IMG/VR virus record: IMGVR_UViG_3300046692_000149
Location: 1 to 54,506 of that record
DNA: 54,506 bases
Strand: one strand, 5' to 3'
Source of the DNA: a virus
How positions within the stretch are numbered: position 1 is the first letter of the stretch; the number at the start of each line of letters is the position of its first letter. Shown piece after piece: positions 22,641 through 29,867 of this stretch. A model generated the notes under the pieces. That model worked only from the letters and a program-made list of their open reading frames with translations. It had not been told where the DNA came from and ran no database searches. The position numbers and the translations under genes were made by a program.

Positions 22641-24206
22641 TCACCGAATATGCTCCTTGATTCGCGAATCAATACGGCGCCCTATCCATCGCATCACCGG
22701 CACCGCCATGCTGTTACCTAACGCCTTGTAGCGCGGGCCGTCCGCAGCGGCCTGGGCGACCTGTTCGCGCGTCATCACGCCACCCCGGAGGAGGTATTTA
22801 ATCCAGTCCTCGTCCAGCTTCTCAGGGCGGATTGCGCGGCCGTAAGGGATCAGCGTGTAGTCGTCCGGGAAACCCTGCAGGCGTTCGCACTCGCGGGGGG
22901 TGAGGCGACGAACAGCCACGCCAGAAAGTACGGCGGCGTGTCCGCCGGCGTTCTGGTGACTGCTCGAATGGCCCATGCTGCGGAGTGTTGACGAGATCTC
23001 GCCCACGCCAAATCCGTTCTGCCCAGACGCCTTGCAATCGAATGCAATGGCCGGGGGATGTGCGCCCGCCGCCAGTGGATGGCAGGGATCGCCCGGCTGC
23101 GGATTGCTGTAGTTGGCCGCGCTGGTAATCTGCGTCGTGTCGAAGGCGACGGCCTGTACTTCGGCTCTTGCTTCCAGGGTGTAAGCGACGTGCTCCTGGA
23201 CGCCGACGCCGTCTGGTCCGCTGGTCGGGTTCACGCGCAGCGCGCCGGCTTGGATCGCCACCGGCACGATGGGATTGCCTCGGCCCGTGCCGTCCTCGCT
23301 CGCGTCCGCGCCCTCGGCCTTCAGCGCATGCGTGATGTCGCCCGTCACGCATTGCGTGATGAACGTCTCGGTTTCGTAGTCGATCCGACCCATCCCCCCC
23401 GCGTTCAGGCAGTGGCTGATGTCGCCGGTGCTGGCGATGAGGTGGTTGGCTCGGGCGTGGTCGACGTCGCTACCGCCGTCAGTGCTTCGGAGAGTGCCGG
23501 CGGCAAGGTTTTGCCGCGCTTCTCGGCTCGGCGCAGAATCCCGGCGCAGGCCGTCCCACTCAAAAAGTACCTGGGCGGGATCGAAACCGTTTCGAGCACT
23601 TGCGACAACGAACACACGGCGGCGGCGTTGGGCCAATCCGAAATATTGGGCGTCCAAGGTCCGCCATGAGATTGCTCGCCGGGGTCCATACACACAACCA
23701 GCGTTCGTCCATTTCTTCCCTGCTGGCTGGAGTTCGACATCTTCCCCGGCAAGGCCAGCCAGAAAGCACCCGAACGCGTTGGTTTTGTCACTGAGGACGC
23801 CGGGGACGTTTTCCCAGACGATGATGACGGGGGGCTTTCCGTCTCGAGCCCGAACAAAGTCGATTGCATCTGCAAGTTCCATGTAGCGGAGGGTGAGCTG
23901 ACCGCGCTCGTCGTTGAGCCCGGCTCGCATGCCGGCCACGCTGTACGCTTGGCACGGCGTGCCGCCGACCAACACGTCGGGCGCCTCGATCTCGCCAGCG
24001 AGCACCATGCGCGCCAGCTTCGTCATGTCGCCCAGGTTCGGAACGGACGGGTAGTGGTGTGCAAGCGTAGCGGTCGGAAACGGCTCGATCTCGGCAAGCC
24101 AGGCGGCGCGCCACCCAAGCGGATGCCATGCGACGCTTGCAGCTTCGATGCCTGAGCACACTGAACCGTACGTGATCGCGCCTACGGCGCAGTCAATTGC
24201 TCTCAT
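22641..24206 (-). CDS. DNA (cytosine-5) methyltransferase
   Basis: A 521-aa protein. Motif I is YGSVCSGIEAASVAW, motif IV GGTPCQAYSVAG with the catalytic Cys, motif VI VWENVPG, and motifs IX-X near the C-terminus (RRLTPRECERLQGFPDDYT; KALGNSMAVPVM). A long, repeat-like target-recognition region of about 200 residues (several GDIS/THxL and AGG blocks) lies between. It methylates cytosine C5, probably to protect phage DNA from restriction. No cognate endonuclease is nearby. The start is at the only in-frame ATG close to motif I. Confidence 0.9.
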   Translation of the reverse strand: MRAIDCAVGAITYGSVCSGIEAASVAWHPLGWRAAWLAEIEPFPTATLAHHYPSVPNLGDMTKLARMVLAGEIEAPDVLVGGTPCQAYSVAGMRAGLNDERGQLTLRYMELADAIDFVRARDGKPPVIIVWENVPGVLSDKTNAFGCFLAGLAGEDVELQPAGKKWTNAGCVYGPRRAISWRTLDAQYFGLAQRRRRVFVVASARNGFDPAQVLFEWDGLRRDSAPSREARQNLAAGTLRSTDGGSDVDHARANHLIASTGDISHCLNAGGMGRIDYETETFITQCVTGDITHALKAEGADASEDGTGRGNPIVPVAIQAGALRVNPTSGPDGVGVQEHVAYTLEARAEVQAVAFDTTQITSAANYSNPQPGDPCHPLAAGAHPPAIAFDCKASGQNGFGVGEISSTLRSMGHSSSHQNAGGHAAVLSGVAVRRLTPRECERLQGFPDDYTLIPYGRAIRPEKLDEDWIKYLLRGGVMTREQVAQAAADGPRYKALGNSMAVPVMRWIGRRIDSRIKEHIR

Positions 24207-24265
24207 ATGGCGGGAATAGAAAGGCGGCGTCCCGGCGGGGGATGCGGAGCGCCGCAAAGGGGTAG

Positions 24266-24928
24266 TCAGAAGCGGTACCGGAGCGTCAGCGTGTCCGTCG
24301 CCTTCCAAATGGCGTAGTACGGGTCGCGGTTCGTTTTGCTGAAGTAGTGCATGTACGCAAGGCTCCACGGACCACGACTGACAGAGGCGCCGACAACGGG
24401 GGCGAACTGGATCGGCGCTTGGTAATCCTTAGGCGTGTGCCAGCTTCCGTCTTTGTCGTAGGTGTGGGCATGCCAAGTCGGCCGATAGATGTAGACGCCT
24501 GTCTCTGCGCCGAACTTCCAGCCGTTCCACGTGTAATTGGGCTCCAGCGTCAGGCGCAGCCCATTCATGTGGCCATTGCCGGTGTAGAGGTCCAGCGCCT
24601 TGCATTGGCCGATGCATGACTTCGTGCGCTTATCGTAGTTGTCGTCATACGTCGCGATAGCACTGCTGCTGACATTTCCTACGTAGACCCACAGCGCGCG
24701 CCAGTCGAGACCCCAGCGGCCCTGCTGGACAACGTTGCCAGACAGGCCGGCTTCGATGACAGGCGCGTTGAGGTCGAGCTTATGCGGCAAGCCTTCCTGG
24801 TACCACATCATGTCGCCGCGCGTGGTGTAGTGGGCAATGCCGCCACCGACTTCGAAGTCGACCGCACGGGCGACCGCTGAGAACAGCATCAGCGCAATAA
24901 GCGCCGTGCCGAACAGGAACTTCTTCAT
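24266..24928 (-). CDS. Outer-membrane beta-barrel protein
   Basis: A 220-aa protein with GGAGAA upstream. A classical signal peptide (residues 1-22, cleavage after ARA) precedes a chain of alternating aromatic/hydrophobic strands. It ends in Phe (LTLRYRF), the C-terminal signal for BAM insertion. It looks like an eight-stranded barrel. Such a gene in a leftward early operon between a methyltransferase and a hypothetical gene is odd; it could alter the host surface or block further infection. Confidence 0.7.
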   Translation of the reverse strand: MKKFLFGTALIALMLFSAVARAVDFEVGGGIAHYTTRGDMMWYQEGLPHKLDLNAPVIEAGLSGNVVQQGRWGLDWRALWVYVGNVSSSAIATYDDNYDKRTKSCIGQCKALDLYTGNGHMNGLRLTLEPNYTWNGWKFGAETGVYIYRPTWHAHTYDKDGSWHTPKDYQAPIQFAPVVGASVSRGPWSLAYMHYFSKTNRDPYYAIWKATDTLTLRYRF

Positions 24929-24948
24929 TTCGTCTTCTCCTCGTTGGC

Positions 24949-25260
24949 TCACGGGTTGAGCTTTTCGGCCCGGTAGGCCGCTACGTCTTGCACAGCAGCG
25001 CGCATGGCTTCGTCAATGAGGCGGAGTACCTCGGCGCTGTCCTTCTTTGCCCAGGCGGCCACGATTGCGGGGACGGTGGTGGCGGCGCCTTGGAACTCGT
25101 CAGCGATAGTTGAGATGGTTTCCGAGTTGCCGCCGACGAGCCGGGCGGTGATCTGCTGCGCCTCATCCTTGGTCTGCTCGGCGTAGTACCGGTCAACAGC
25201 CCGATTCGCGGCGTAGGCGTGTTCGGCGATTGCTTCGAAGTGGCTGTCGATCCGGTTCAT
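24949..25260 (-). CDS. Hypothetical helical protein, first gene behind the 25.3-kb promoter
   Basis: A 103-aa all-helical acidic protein (HFEAIAEHAYAANRAVDRYY; EVLRLIDEAMRAAVQD). No family is recognised. Its ATG lies about 35 bp after the predicted -10 box at 25294-25299. Confidence 0.55.
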   Translation of the reverse strand: MNRIDSHFEAIAEHAYAANRAVDRYYAEQTKDEAQQITARLVGGNSETISTIADEFQGAATTVPAIVAAWAKKDSAEVLRLIDEAMRAAVQDVAAYRAEKLNP

Positions 25261-25276
25261 CCCTTGCTCCGCTGTC

Positions 25277-25333
25277 TGCTAACGTATGTGCATACTGTAG
25301 CAAACAGCTAATGCATGTGCAAGAAGATTAGCA
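25277..25333 (-). promoter_or_regulatory. Leftward early promoter with three operator-like copies
   Basis: On the minus strand -35 TTGCAC (25322-25317), 17 bp, -10 TACAGT (25299-25294). Operator copies: 25277-25292 (TGCTAACGTATGTGCA, exact consensus, plus), 25306-25321 (15/16, plus) and a weaker inverted TGCTAA...TTGCA at 25318-25333 (minus). This is the densest cluster in the window. Confidence 0.7.
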
Positions 25334-25339
25334 AAAAAG

Positions 25340-25858
25340 CTAGGATGGAATCAGGCCGGCGCGCGCGAAGTGAGTGTCTAGGTGCTCGTAGAACTGGGCC
25401 CGGATGCCGTCCATGGCGCCCGCCACGGCCGTTTCGTACCGCTGCACGGTCCGCTTGTGGACGCCAGATTTCGTTGCGATCAGCTCGTGGGTGGGGCGGT
25501 TCTTCCGACCGAGGTCCGTATAGCGGCGAATCAGCATCTGGCGCATCCGGCTGTTGACCAGCTTGGTTTCCCGGGCGATGAAGTCGTCCAAGACGGCTAA
25601 TCCGTTAGCGCGCTCGTCGGACCATGAGAAGACCGTCCAGCCATAGGCGCGGGCGAGGGGAGGGAGGCGGTTGACGTGGTTGCGGATCATTGCCGCCTGG
25701 GCGTGCTGGTCGTGCGGCGAGAGCGCGCCGTCGGCGCTCTTGTTGGTTGCGCTGGCGCCGGCCATGGCCCGCTGGGCGTCGGAAACCTTGCAGACCGACA
25801 TTTCTGCCATGGCATAGGCATAGCGGAGCACTGCGTCGGTGTCGCGGAAAACCCTCAT
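25340..25858 (-). CDS. Putative HTH regulator (possible late-gene antitermination-type protein)
   Basis: A 172-aa protein with GGGAGGAAGG upstream. The C-terminal half contains a helix-turn-helix (THELIATKSGVHKRTVQRYE) after a charged helix with several Arg. Its position at the end of the 29.8-25.3 kb early operon recalls lambdoid late regulators. The sequence is not one I can place in the Q family, so the late-regulator role is inference. Confidence 0.5.
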   Translation of the reverse strand: MRVFRDTDAVLRYAYAMAEMSVCKVSDAQRAMAGASATNKSADGALSPHDQHAQAAMIRNHVNRLPPLARAYGWTVFSWSDERANGLAVLDDFIARETKLVNSRMRQMLIRRYTDLGRKNRPTHELIATKSGVHKRTVQRYETAVAGAMDGIRAQFYEHLDTHFARAGLIPS

Positions 25859-25884
25859 TCCTTCCTCCCGGTGTGTTTTTGTGG

Positions 25885-26181
25885 TTAGCGGCTGCGGTGG
25901 AGCGCGTCCAGCGTTGCGTTCAGCAAGTCCAATTCGGTCATCTTCAGAATGCGCAGGTAGGTCCTGTCGCCGTGGATGCCGTTCCTGCCCTGGTGGCAGT
26001 CGTCATGACAGAGAGGCAGCACGAGGAAGTTGCCGGCCCGCTGCGCGCCACCCTGTCCCTCGCGGATGTGGTGGACGTCAGTGACACTCGTTTGCTGGCG
26101 ATCGAGGAGGGTGCAGCAAATGCAGTTCATGGCCTTGACGCGGCCCATGTGCTCACGCTCGGATTTCGTCGCATTGGCCAT
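25885..26181 (-). CDS. HNH-type nuclease-like protein (DUF968/Ref-like)
   Basis: A 98-aa protein. Cysteines (CICC) and the block VTDVHHIREGQGG, followed by LPLCHDDCHQGRNGIHG, match the HNH fold of Ref/NinG-related phage recombination nucleases. Its start overlaps the stop of the small upstream membrane gene (ATG at 26181-26179, TGATG). A role in phage recombination is likely. Confidence 0.7.
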   Translation of the reverse strand: MANATKSEREHMGRVKAMNCICCTLLDRQQTSVTDVHHIREGQGGAQRAGNFLVLPLCHDDCHQGRNGIHGDRTYLRILKMTELDLLNATLDALHRSR

Positions 26182-26312
26182 CAGTCGCCCCTCCATTCCG
26201 CAAGCAGAGCAACTAGGCCGGCAATCACTCCCATGGCAAGCGCGACTTCCTTGTCCATGATGGGGGCACAGAGAATCAAAGCCGCCAGGAACAGTTTTTC
26301 GCTTCGTTTCAC
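26181..26312 (-). CDS. 43-aa two-helix membrane peptide
   Basis: A 43-aa frame with GTG start overlapping the upstream stop (GTGA). Hydrophobic stretches LFLAALILCAPIM and ALAMGVIAGLVALL are separated by a short charged turn; it ends EWRGD. Overlap on both sides with real genes supports it. It is below common ORF cut-offs. Confidence 0.55.
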   Translation of the reverse strand: MKRSEKLFLAALILCAPIMDKEVALAMGVIAGLVALLAEWRGD

Positions 26313-26782
26313 CGTTCGAACTCCCCTAGGATGGACTCGACCATGGCCTCGGCGCCGGCCGCGCTCATCTGGGGCCAGAGAAACCGGTAGGCGTGAGGCT
26401 CGCGGAGGAACGCGATGACGCTGCGGTGATGCTCGGCAAACTCTGCGTCGTCGAGCGACTCAAAGTCGATGGATTTTGGAATCGCCACGAGGTCGCCGTC
26501 GGCGCCCGGGACGTAGTCGGCGTGGCCGGCGCCCACCTCCAGCCATTTCCGCATCTGCACGCGGTCGGTGAATGTGTCCTGAGCATCGAAGATGGCGCCA
26601 AGGATTGCGAAGTGCCGCCGGTGGAAGACCGGGCTTCGGGGGATCTTGAATTCGAAGGCCATGGTGTCGCCTGGCGCCATACCTTCCAGCGCCTTGCGGA
26701 ATCTCCCGTAGGCTCTCTTGTCCGCTTCCGACAGGCCATGCAGCTTGCCGGACCCGTCGCGCTCGAGGGTGATCTTCGCCAT
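26309..26782 (-). CDS. DUF1367-like phage protein
   Basis: A 157-aa protein. It has the DUF1367 outline: a short N-terminal strand, then FEFKIPRSPVFHRRHFAILGAIFD, a MRKWLEVGAGHADYVPG block and AIPKSIDFESLDDAEF. The family is common in phage replication/recombination blocks and of unknown function. The start MAKITLERDG is chosen by family fit. Confidence 0.65.
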   Translation of the reverse strand: MAKITLERDGSGKLHGLSEADKRAYGRFRKALEGMAPGDTMAFEFKIPRSPVFHRRHFAILGAIFDAQDTFTDRVQMRKWLEVGAGHADYVPGADGDLVAIPKSIDFESLDDAEFAEHHRSVIAFLREPHAYRFLWPQMSAAGAEAMVESILGEFER

Positions 26783-26789
26783 TTGATGC

Positions 26790-26987
26790 TTACTCGGCGT
26801 GATGAGCCTTGGCGCCGCTATTGCGCCATGCATAGCGAGCCGCCTCGGGTCTTTCAGAGGGCGCCGGCTCGGCGTCGGTCGGATCGTCCTCGCCCAGCGT
26901 GCCGGCCTTAGTGGCGCACCACCAGAAGACCACACCAAACAGGGCGAGGCCGGCTACGAGGCAGATCCAGGCGACGGTGGTGGTCAT
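26790..26987 (-). CDS. Small membrane protein
   Basis: A 65-aa protein with TAGGAGCG upstream. One N-terminal transmembrane segment (AWICLVAGLALFGVVFWW) is followed by an acidic, proline-rich soluble tail. Function is unknown. Confidence 0.6.
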   Translation of the reverse strand: MTTTVAWICLVAGLALFGVVFWWCATKAGTLGEDDPTDAEPAPSERPEAARYAWRNSGAKAHHAE

Positions 26988-27023
26988 GGTTCGCTCCTAC
27001 AGCTTATGCGTTGTATTTCTGAT

Positions 27024-27242
27024 TTACAGCCTATTGGCTGTTTTGGATGGCTTGCGCTGGCGGGCCGCGCGCCACGTTTCGGCGTAGCCCTGCAGCCAGT
27101 TCGCATGCAGGACCGACCCGCGCGCATACGGCGAGAAGGCGAAGCCGTAGTGCAGCGCATGCGTACTCTGGCTTCGGCCGGCCTCGAACGCCGCAGCGCC
27201 TTCGAGTTCGACATCGGGCAGGCTGATCAGCGGTTCGGTCAT
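27024..27242 (-). CDS. Small hypothetical protein, ribosome-modulation-factor-like outline
   Basis: A 72-aa protein with GGAGACG upstream, starting MTEPLISLPDVEL. The pattern EGAAAFEAGRSQ then NWLQGYAETW is reminiscent of the small RMF family (A-x-x-G-x-x-A-x-x-G, P, W-x-x-G), but the match is loose. It overlaps the upstream gene by 4 bp. Confidence 0.5.
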   Translation of the reverse strand: MTEPLISLPDVELEGAAAFEAGRSQSTHALHYGFAFSPYARGSVLHANWLQGYAETWRAARQRKPSKTANRL

Positions 27243-27490
27243 TTCGTCTCCATCCCCGTGAACGCCTCTTGCACCCGATCTCGCCATTCCTCTTTGGGGA
27301 AGCTGCGGGCGTACAGGAATGCCATGAGTTCGCACGGGCCAAAGCCACCACGACAGCCGCCCGTGACCATTGCTTCCTGCGGCCGGTAGACGTGGCAGTA
27401 GACTTCGTAAGCGCGCATGGTGACGACCTTGGGCGCACGGGTAACGGGGTGCGTCGATTGGACCGGGTGTGTTTCGATTTGTTGGGTCAT
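27239..27490 (-). CDS. Small hypothetical protein
   Basis: An 83-aa protein with GGGGGAGG upstream. It contains YCHVYRPQEAMVTGGCRGGFGPCELM, with three cysteines, and an amphipathic C-terminal helix. It overlaps the resolvase gene stop by 4 bp. Function is unknown. Confidence 0.5.
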   Translation of the reverse strand: MTQQIETHPVQSTHPVTRAPKVVTMRAYEVYCHVYRPQEAMVTGGCRGGFGPCELMAFLYARSFPKEEWRDRVQEAFTGMETK

Positions 27491-27948
27491 GCTCCCTCCC
27501 CCTTTATTTGATGCGCCGCCGTGACAGCCACGCCAAGCGCCGCCCACGCGTGCGACTTGACGCCGTAGGTAGGCCCCGGCTGCTTCTTAGTGCCCTGCGG
27601 CCCAATCAGGTCGATCAGCGCGACACGGATGTTTGCGTCCTTCGCGCGCGGGTTTCCGCATAGGTGCAGCTTCACGTCGCGGCGGTAGACCAAATGCACA
27701 GTGCTGGGCGCGCGGAATGTCTCGATCATTCGGCCAATCCAAACGCATGTTTCGAAGACCTCCTTACCCACCGCCATCCCGTATGAGGCAATCATTTCGA
27801 TTGCCAGATGGTCGACAGGCTGATATCGGATCTCTTCCAGCATCAGATCGTTCGGCTTCACGCCGGAGCCAACAATCCCGCGCTCCGTGTGGTACAGGCA
27901 CCAGCCGCTTTCCGTCGTGCCGGGGTCGATGGCTAGGATCGTCGTCAT
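27487..27948 (-). CDS. RuvC-like Holliday junction resolvase
   Basis: A 153-aa protein of the RuvC/RNase H fold: Asp8 in LAIDPGTTESGW, Glu51 in LAIEMIASYG, a DANIRVALIDLIG helix and the C-terminal KSHAWAALGVAV. It should cut four-way junctions during phage recombination or packaging. The final acidic residue seen in most members (S-H-x-W-D-A) is Ala136 here, so activity may be altered. It is packed with 4-bp overlaps. Confidence 0.8.
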   Translation of the reverse strand: MTTILAIDPGTTESGWCLYHTERGIVGSGVKPNDLMLEEIRYQPVDHLAIEMIASYGMAVGKEVFETCVWIGRMIETFRAPSTVHLVYRRDVKLHLCGNPRAKDANIRVALIDLIGPQGTKKQPGPTYGVKSHAWAALGVAVTAAHQIKGEGA

Positions 27949-28253
27949 ACCTCACCCCGCATCCGCCGCGCCGCGATGGCCGTGTCCATGACGATCTTCT
28001 GCTCGACGCCATCGATGTGGGCGATGATCTCCAGGCCGGTGAAGTTGCCGACCCAGCCGAGCCACTTCACGGACTTAGGGTCCAGGCGGACATCCAAGCC
28101 CTTGCGTTTAAACTCGCGCGCCGCAGTGCGGAGGATCCGGTCTGCGGTGTCAGGCTTGCGGCCATGCCCGACGAAGTGCTGTTGGAACGCTTGGCCCATG
28201 ACGAAGCGGACGGTGGCGAAGCGCTTGCTGAATTGGTCGTGAGATGGGGTCAT
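27945..28253 (-). CDS. Hypothetical early protein
   Basis: A 102-aa basic protein, helical at the N-terminus (FATVRFVMGQAFQQHF), with a C-terminal VKWLGWVGNFTGLEIIAH strand region. It overlaps both neighbours by 4 bp. No family is recognised. Confidence 0.55.
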   Translation of the reverse strand: MTPSHDQFSKRFATVRFVMGQAFQQHFVGHGRKPDTADRILRTAAREFKRKGLDVRLDPKSVKWLGWVGNFTGLEIIAHIDGVEQKIVMDTAIAARRMRGEV

Positions 28254-28489
28254 TGCGACTCTTCCAGTGCGCGGCCAATGATCGCGACAGCCTCGGCATG
28301 GTCTTCCTCGCTAGCATCGGGGTACTTTGCTTTCAGCCACAGATCTAGGGTGCCGGCGTCGCGCTGTTCGCGCAGGGTGTCGTAGTCCCAGTCGCGATAG
28401 TCGTCTTCGCCCACATACCAAAGCGAGAACAGGCCGTTGCAGTTGTCGAAGGCGTACCAGTTGGAATGGCTCCAGCGGGCGTAGCTCAT
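28250..28489 (-). CDS. Small acidic hypothetical protein
   Basis: A 79-aa protein, aromatic and acidic (HSNWYAFDNCNGLFSLWYVG; DYRDWDYDTL), ending in an acidic helix. Start and stop overlap neighbours by 4 bp. Function is unknown; the negative charge could suit a DNA mimic but nothing shows it. Confidence 0.55.
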   Translation of the reverse strand: MSYARWSHSNWYAFDNCNGLFSLWYVGEDDYRDWDYDTLREQRDAGTLDLWLKAKYPDASEEDHAEAVAIIGRALEESQ

Positions 28490-28779
28490 GCTGGCACCTC
28501 CCTATGTTGAGCGAGCCGTTTGCGCTCCCGGTTGCATGCGCGGCAAAGCAGCACGCAATGGCTCAGAGCCTTGCGAAGCACGTCCTTGGAGGCGCTCCAC
28601 TGCCGCTTCGTCAGTTGCGATCGCTGAAGAGGGTCCTTGTTCGCGATCTCCAACTCATGCTTCCAGCCGCAACGGGCGCACTGGTTGCCGAGCACGGACA
28701 GCGCGAATTCCCGGTGTTCCTCGTAGCGCCGTTGCATGTACGCGCGCATGTAGCCGTTGTAGTCGTCGCGTTTTCTCAT
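28486..28779 (-). CDS. HNH-like zinc protein, probably lacking the catalytic His
   Basis: A 97-aa basic protein with GAGGTACGC upstream. It has the outline of small HNH nucleases: CARCGWKHELEIANKDP (Cys34, Cys37), a helix, then CVLLCRACN (Cys79, Cys82). At the position of the usual first His (L-E-x-x-H-x-x-P) there is Asn47. It may have kept the zinc fold for DNA binding without cutting. It overlaps both neighbours by 4 bp. Confidence 0.6.
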   Translation of the reverse strand: MRKRDDYNGYMRAYMQRRYEEHREFALSVLGNQCARCGWKHELEIANKDPLQRSQLTKRQWSASKDVLRKALSHCVLLCRACNRERKRLAQHREVPA

Positions 28780-29129
28780 GCGTACCTCAGGAAAGGTGCG
28801 CCCTCGGCCCGCTTCCAGTGCGAGAACAGGTATTCTTCGTAGCCCTTTATGTCGCCCCGGTGGCGGTGGCGCTCGACTTCGCGCTCGCTCAGGGTAGGGG
28901 CCCAGTAGACGACGGCGCCGGCAATATCGCGCCCCTTGCGGATCAGGGCCGATTCGGCCGCGCGGTCGGCGATCTTCGACAGTTTCTTGGGGGTGGATCC
29001 GAAGCGCTCCACCAGTTCGTCTAGGGTGATTTGCTGGCCGGCGTGCGCGATCAGCGCGTCGACGATTTCGATCTGGCGGACACGTCTGGCCTTTTCGGCG
29101 ACTGCTTCCCGCAACATAGGGGACGTCAT
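28776..29129 (-). CDS. Probable HTH protein
   Basis: A 117-aa basic protein. Residues 22-60 read as helix-turn-helix (DALIAHAGQQITLDELVERF; TPKKLSKIADRA), followed by a wing-like strand pair (RKGRDIAGAVVYWAP). It may act in replication or regulation of the early operon. It overlaps both neighbours by 4 bp. Confidence 0.5.
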   Translation of the reverse strand: MTSPMLREAVAEKARRVRQIEIVDALIAHAGQQITLDELVERFGSTPKKLSKIADRAAESALIRKGRDIAGAVVYWAPTLSEREVERHRHRGDIKGYEEYLFSHWKRAEGAPFLRYA

Positions 29130-29614
29130 GCGTGGCTCCTCTTGTTTTCAACTCTCATCACGTATTCCGGGTTCTGCTGGCGGCGATGCATCTCGCGGAT
29201 AGCGGCTGACATCTGCGCTTGCGTGGCGATCTCGACCTGCTGGTCGTGAAGCTCGAGCGCGAGGTCAATCGCTGCGATGGCCGGGCCGTCGAGCCCCCAC
29301 TTGCCGGTTCGCTCCGCCCGCGCGCGGCATCGAACCACCGCTTCCTGGCCCGCTATGGCCACAGCCAGGTATTCGCGACCCACACCAAGCTCCGTGAGCA
29401 GCATGGAAAGGTTCGTCGCGACGGCAAGATGCTCGACGTCGAATTCCGTTCCTTCGCCGCTGACCAGCGCGCGCATCGCCTGGTGTGCGACGATGGACAC
29501 GTCCTGTTGCTTGCCTCGCTCCATCGGCTGACGGGACGCGAGGGCATCCACCAGTGCGGACGGATTGATCGGCTTTGGCCGGTATGCTTTGCGCGGACGC
29601 TTGCTCTGTGCCAT
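29126..29614 (-). CDS. Conserved hypothetical early protein
   Basis: A 162-aa protein with GAGG upstream. The basic N-terminus (KRPRKAYRPKPIN) opens a phage family often found near replication genes. The rest is helical, with a central AVATNLSMLLTELGVG. Function is unknown. Confidence 0.6.
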   Translation of the reverse strand: MAQSKRPRKAYRPKPINPSALVDALASRQPMERGKQQDVSIVAHQAMRALVSGEGTEFDVEHLAVATNLSMLLTELGVGREYLAVAIAGQEAVVRCRARAERTGKWGLDGPAIAAIDLALELHDQQVEIATQAQMSAAIREMHRRQQNPEYVMRVENKRSHA

Positions 29615-29621
29615 GGCGGCC

Positions 29622-29822
29622 TCAGCGGCGATTGTTAGCCCACGTCAGCCGGGCTTCTTCCCGGTCGGCGGGGAGGCGCTCAAACTGCTTGCATTCGATC
29701 TCGCGGTCGAACGGGCGGAACTTGCCGGCCTGTTTGTCGTGCGCACAGTGGCCGTACCCGAGACGGGCCATTGCCGTATCGGTGTGGAGGTCGCAGTGTT
29801 GGCAGGTCAGGCAGATCGGCAT
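29622..29822 (-). CDS. Small Cys/His-rich protein, first gene of its operon
   Basis: A 66-aa protein with a CLTCQHCDLHTD...GHCAHD cluster, a probable zinc site, and an IECKQFERLP end. No ribosome site is evident before the ATG, and the operator/promoter lies only 20 bp upstream, so the mRNA leader would be very short. Confidence 0.6.
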   Translation of the reverse strand: MPICLTCQHCDLHTDTAMARLGYGHCAHDKQAGKFRPFDREIECKQFERLPADREEARLTWANNRR

Positions 29823-29841
29823 GTGGAATGAGTGTGCAAAA

Positions 29842-29867
29842 TGCTAACGCATGTGCATTGTAGTCAA
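29842..29867 (-). promoter_or_regulatory. Operator with weak leftward promoter
   Basis: TGCTAACGCATGTGCA at 29842-29857 is an exact copy of the recurring motif. On the minus strand TTGACT (29867-29862) and TAGCAT (29846-29841) lie 15 bp apart and span it. It overlaps the last codon of the replication gene and heads the operon running left from 29822. Confidence 0.6.

Noticed and set aside
25597-25612. GCTAA-TCCG-TTAGC inverted repeat as another operator
   Set aside because: It lies in the middle of a coding region and lacks the rest of the motif; probably chance.
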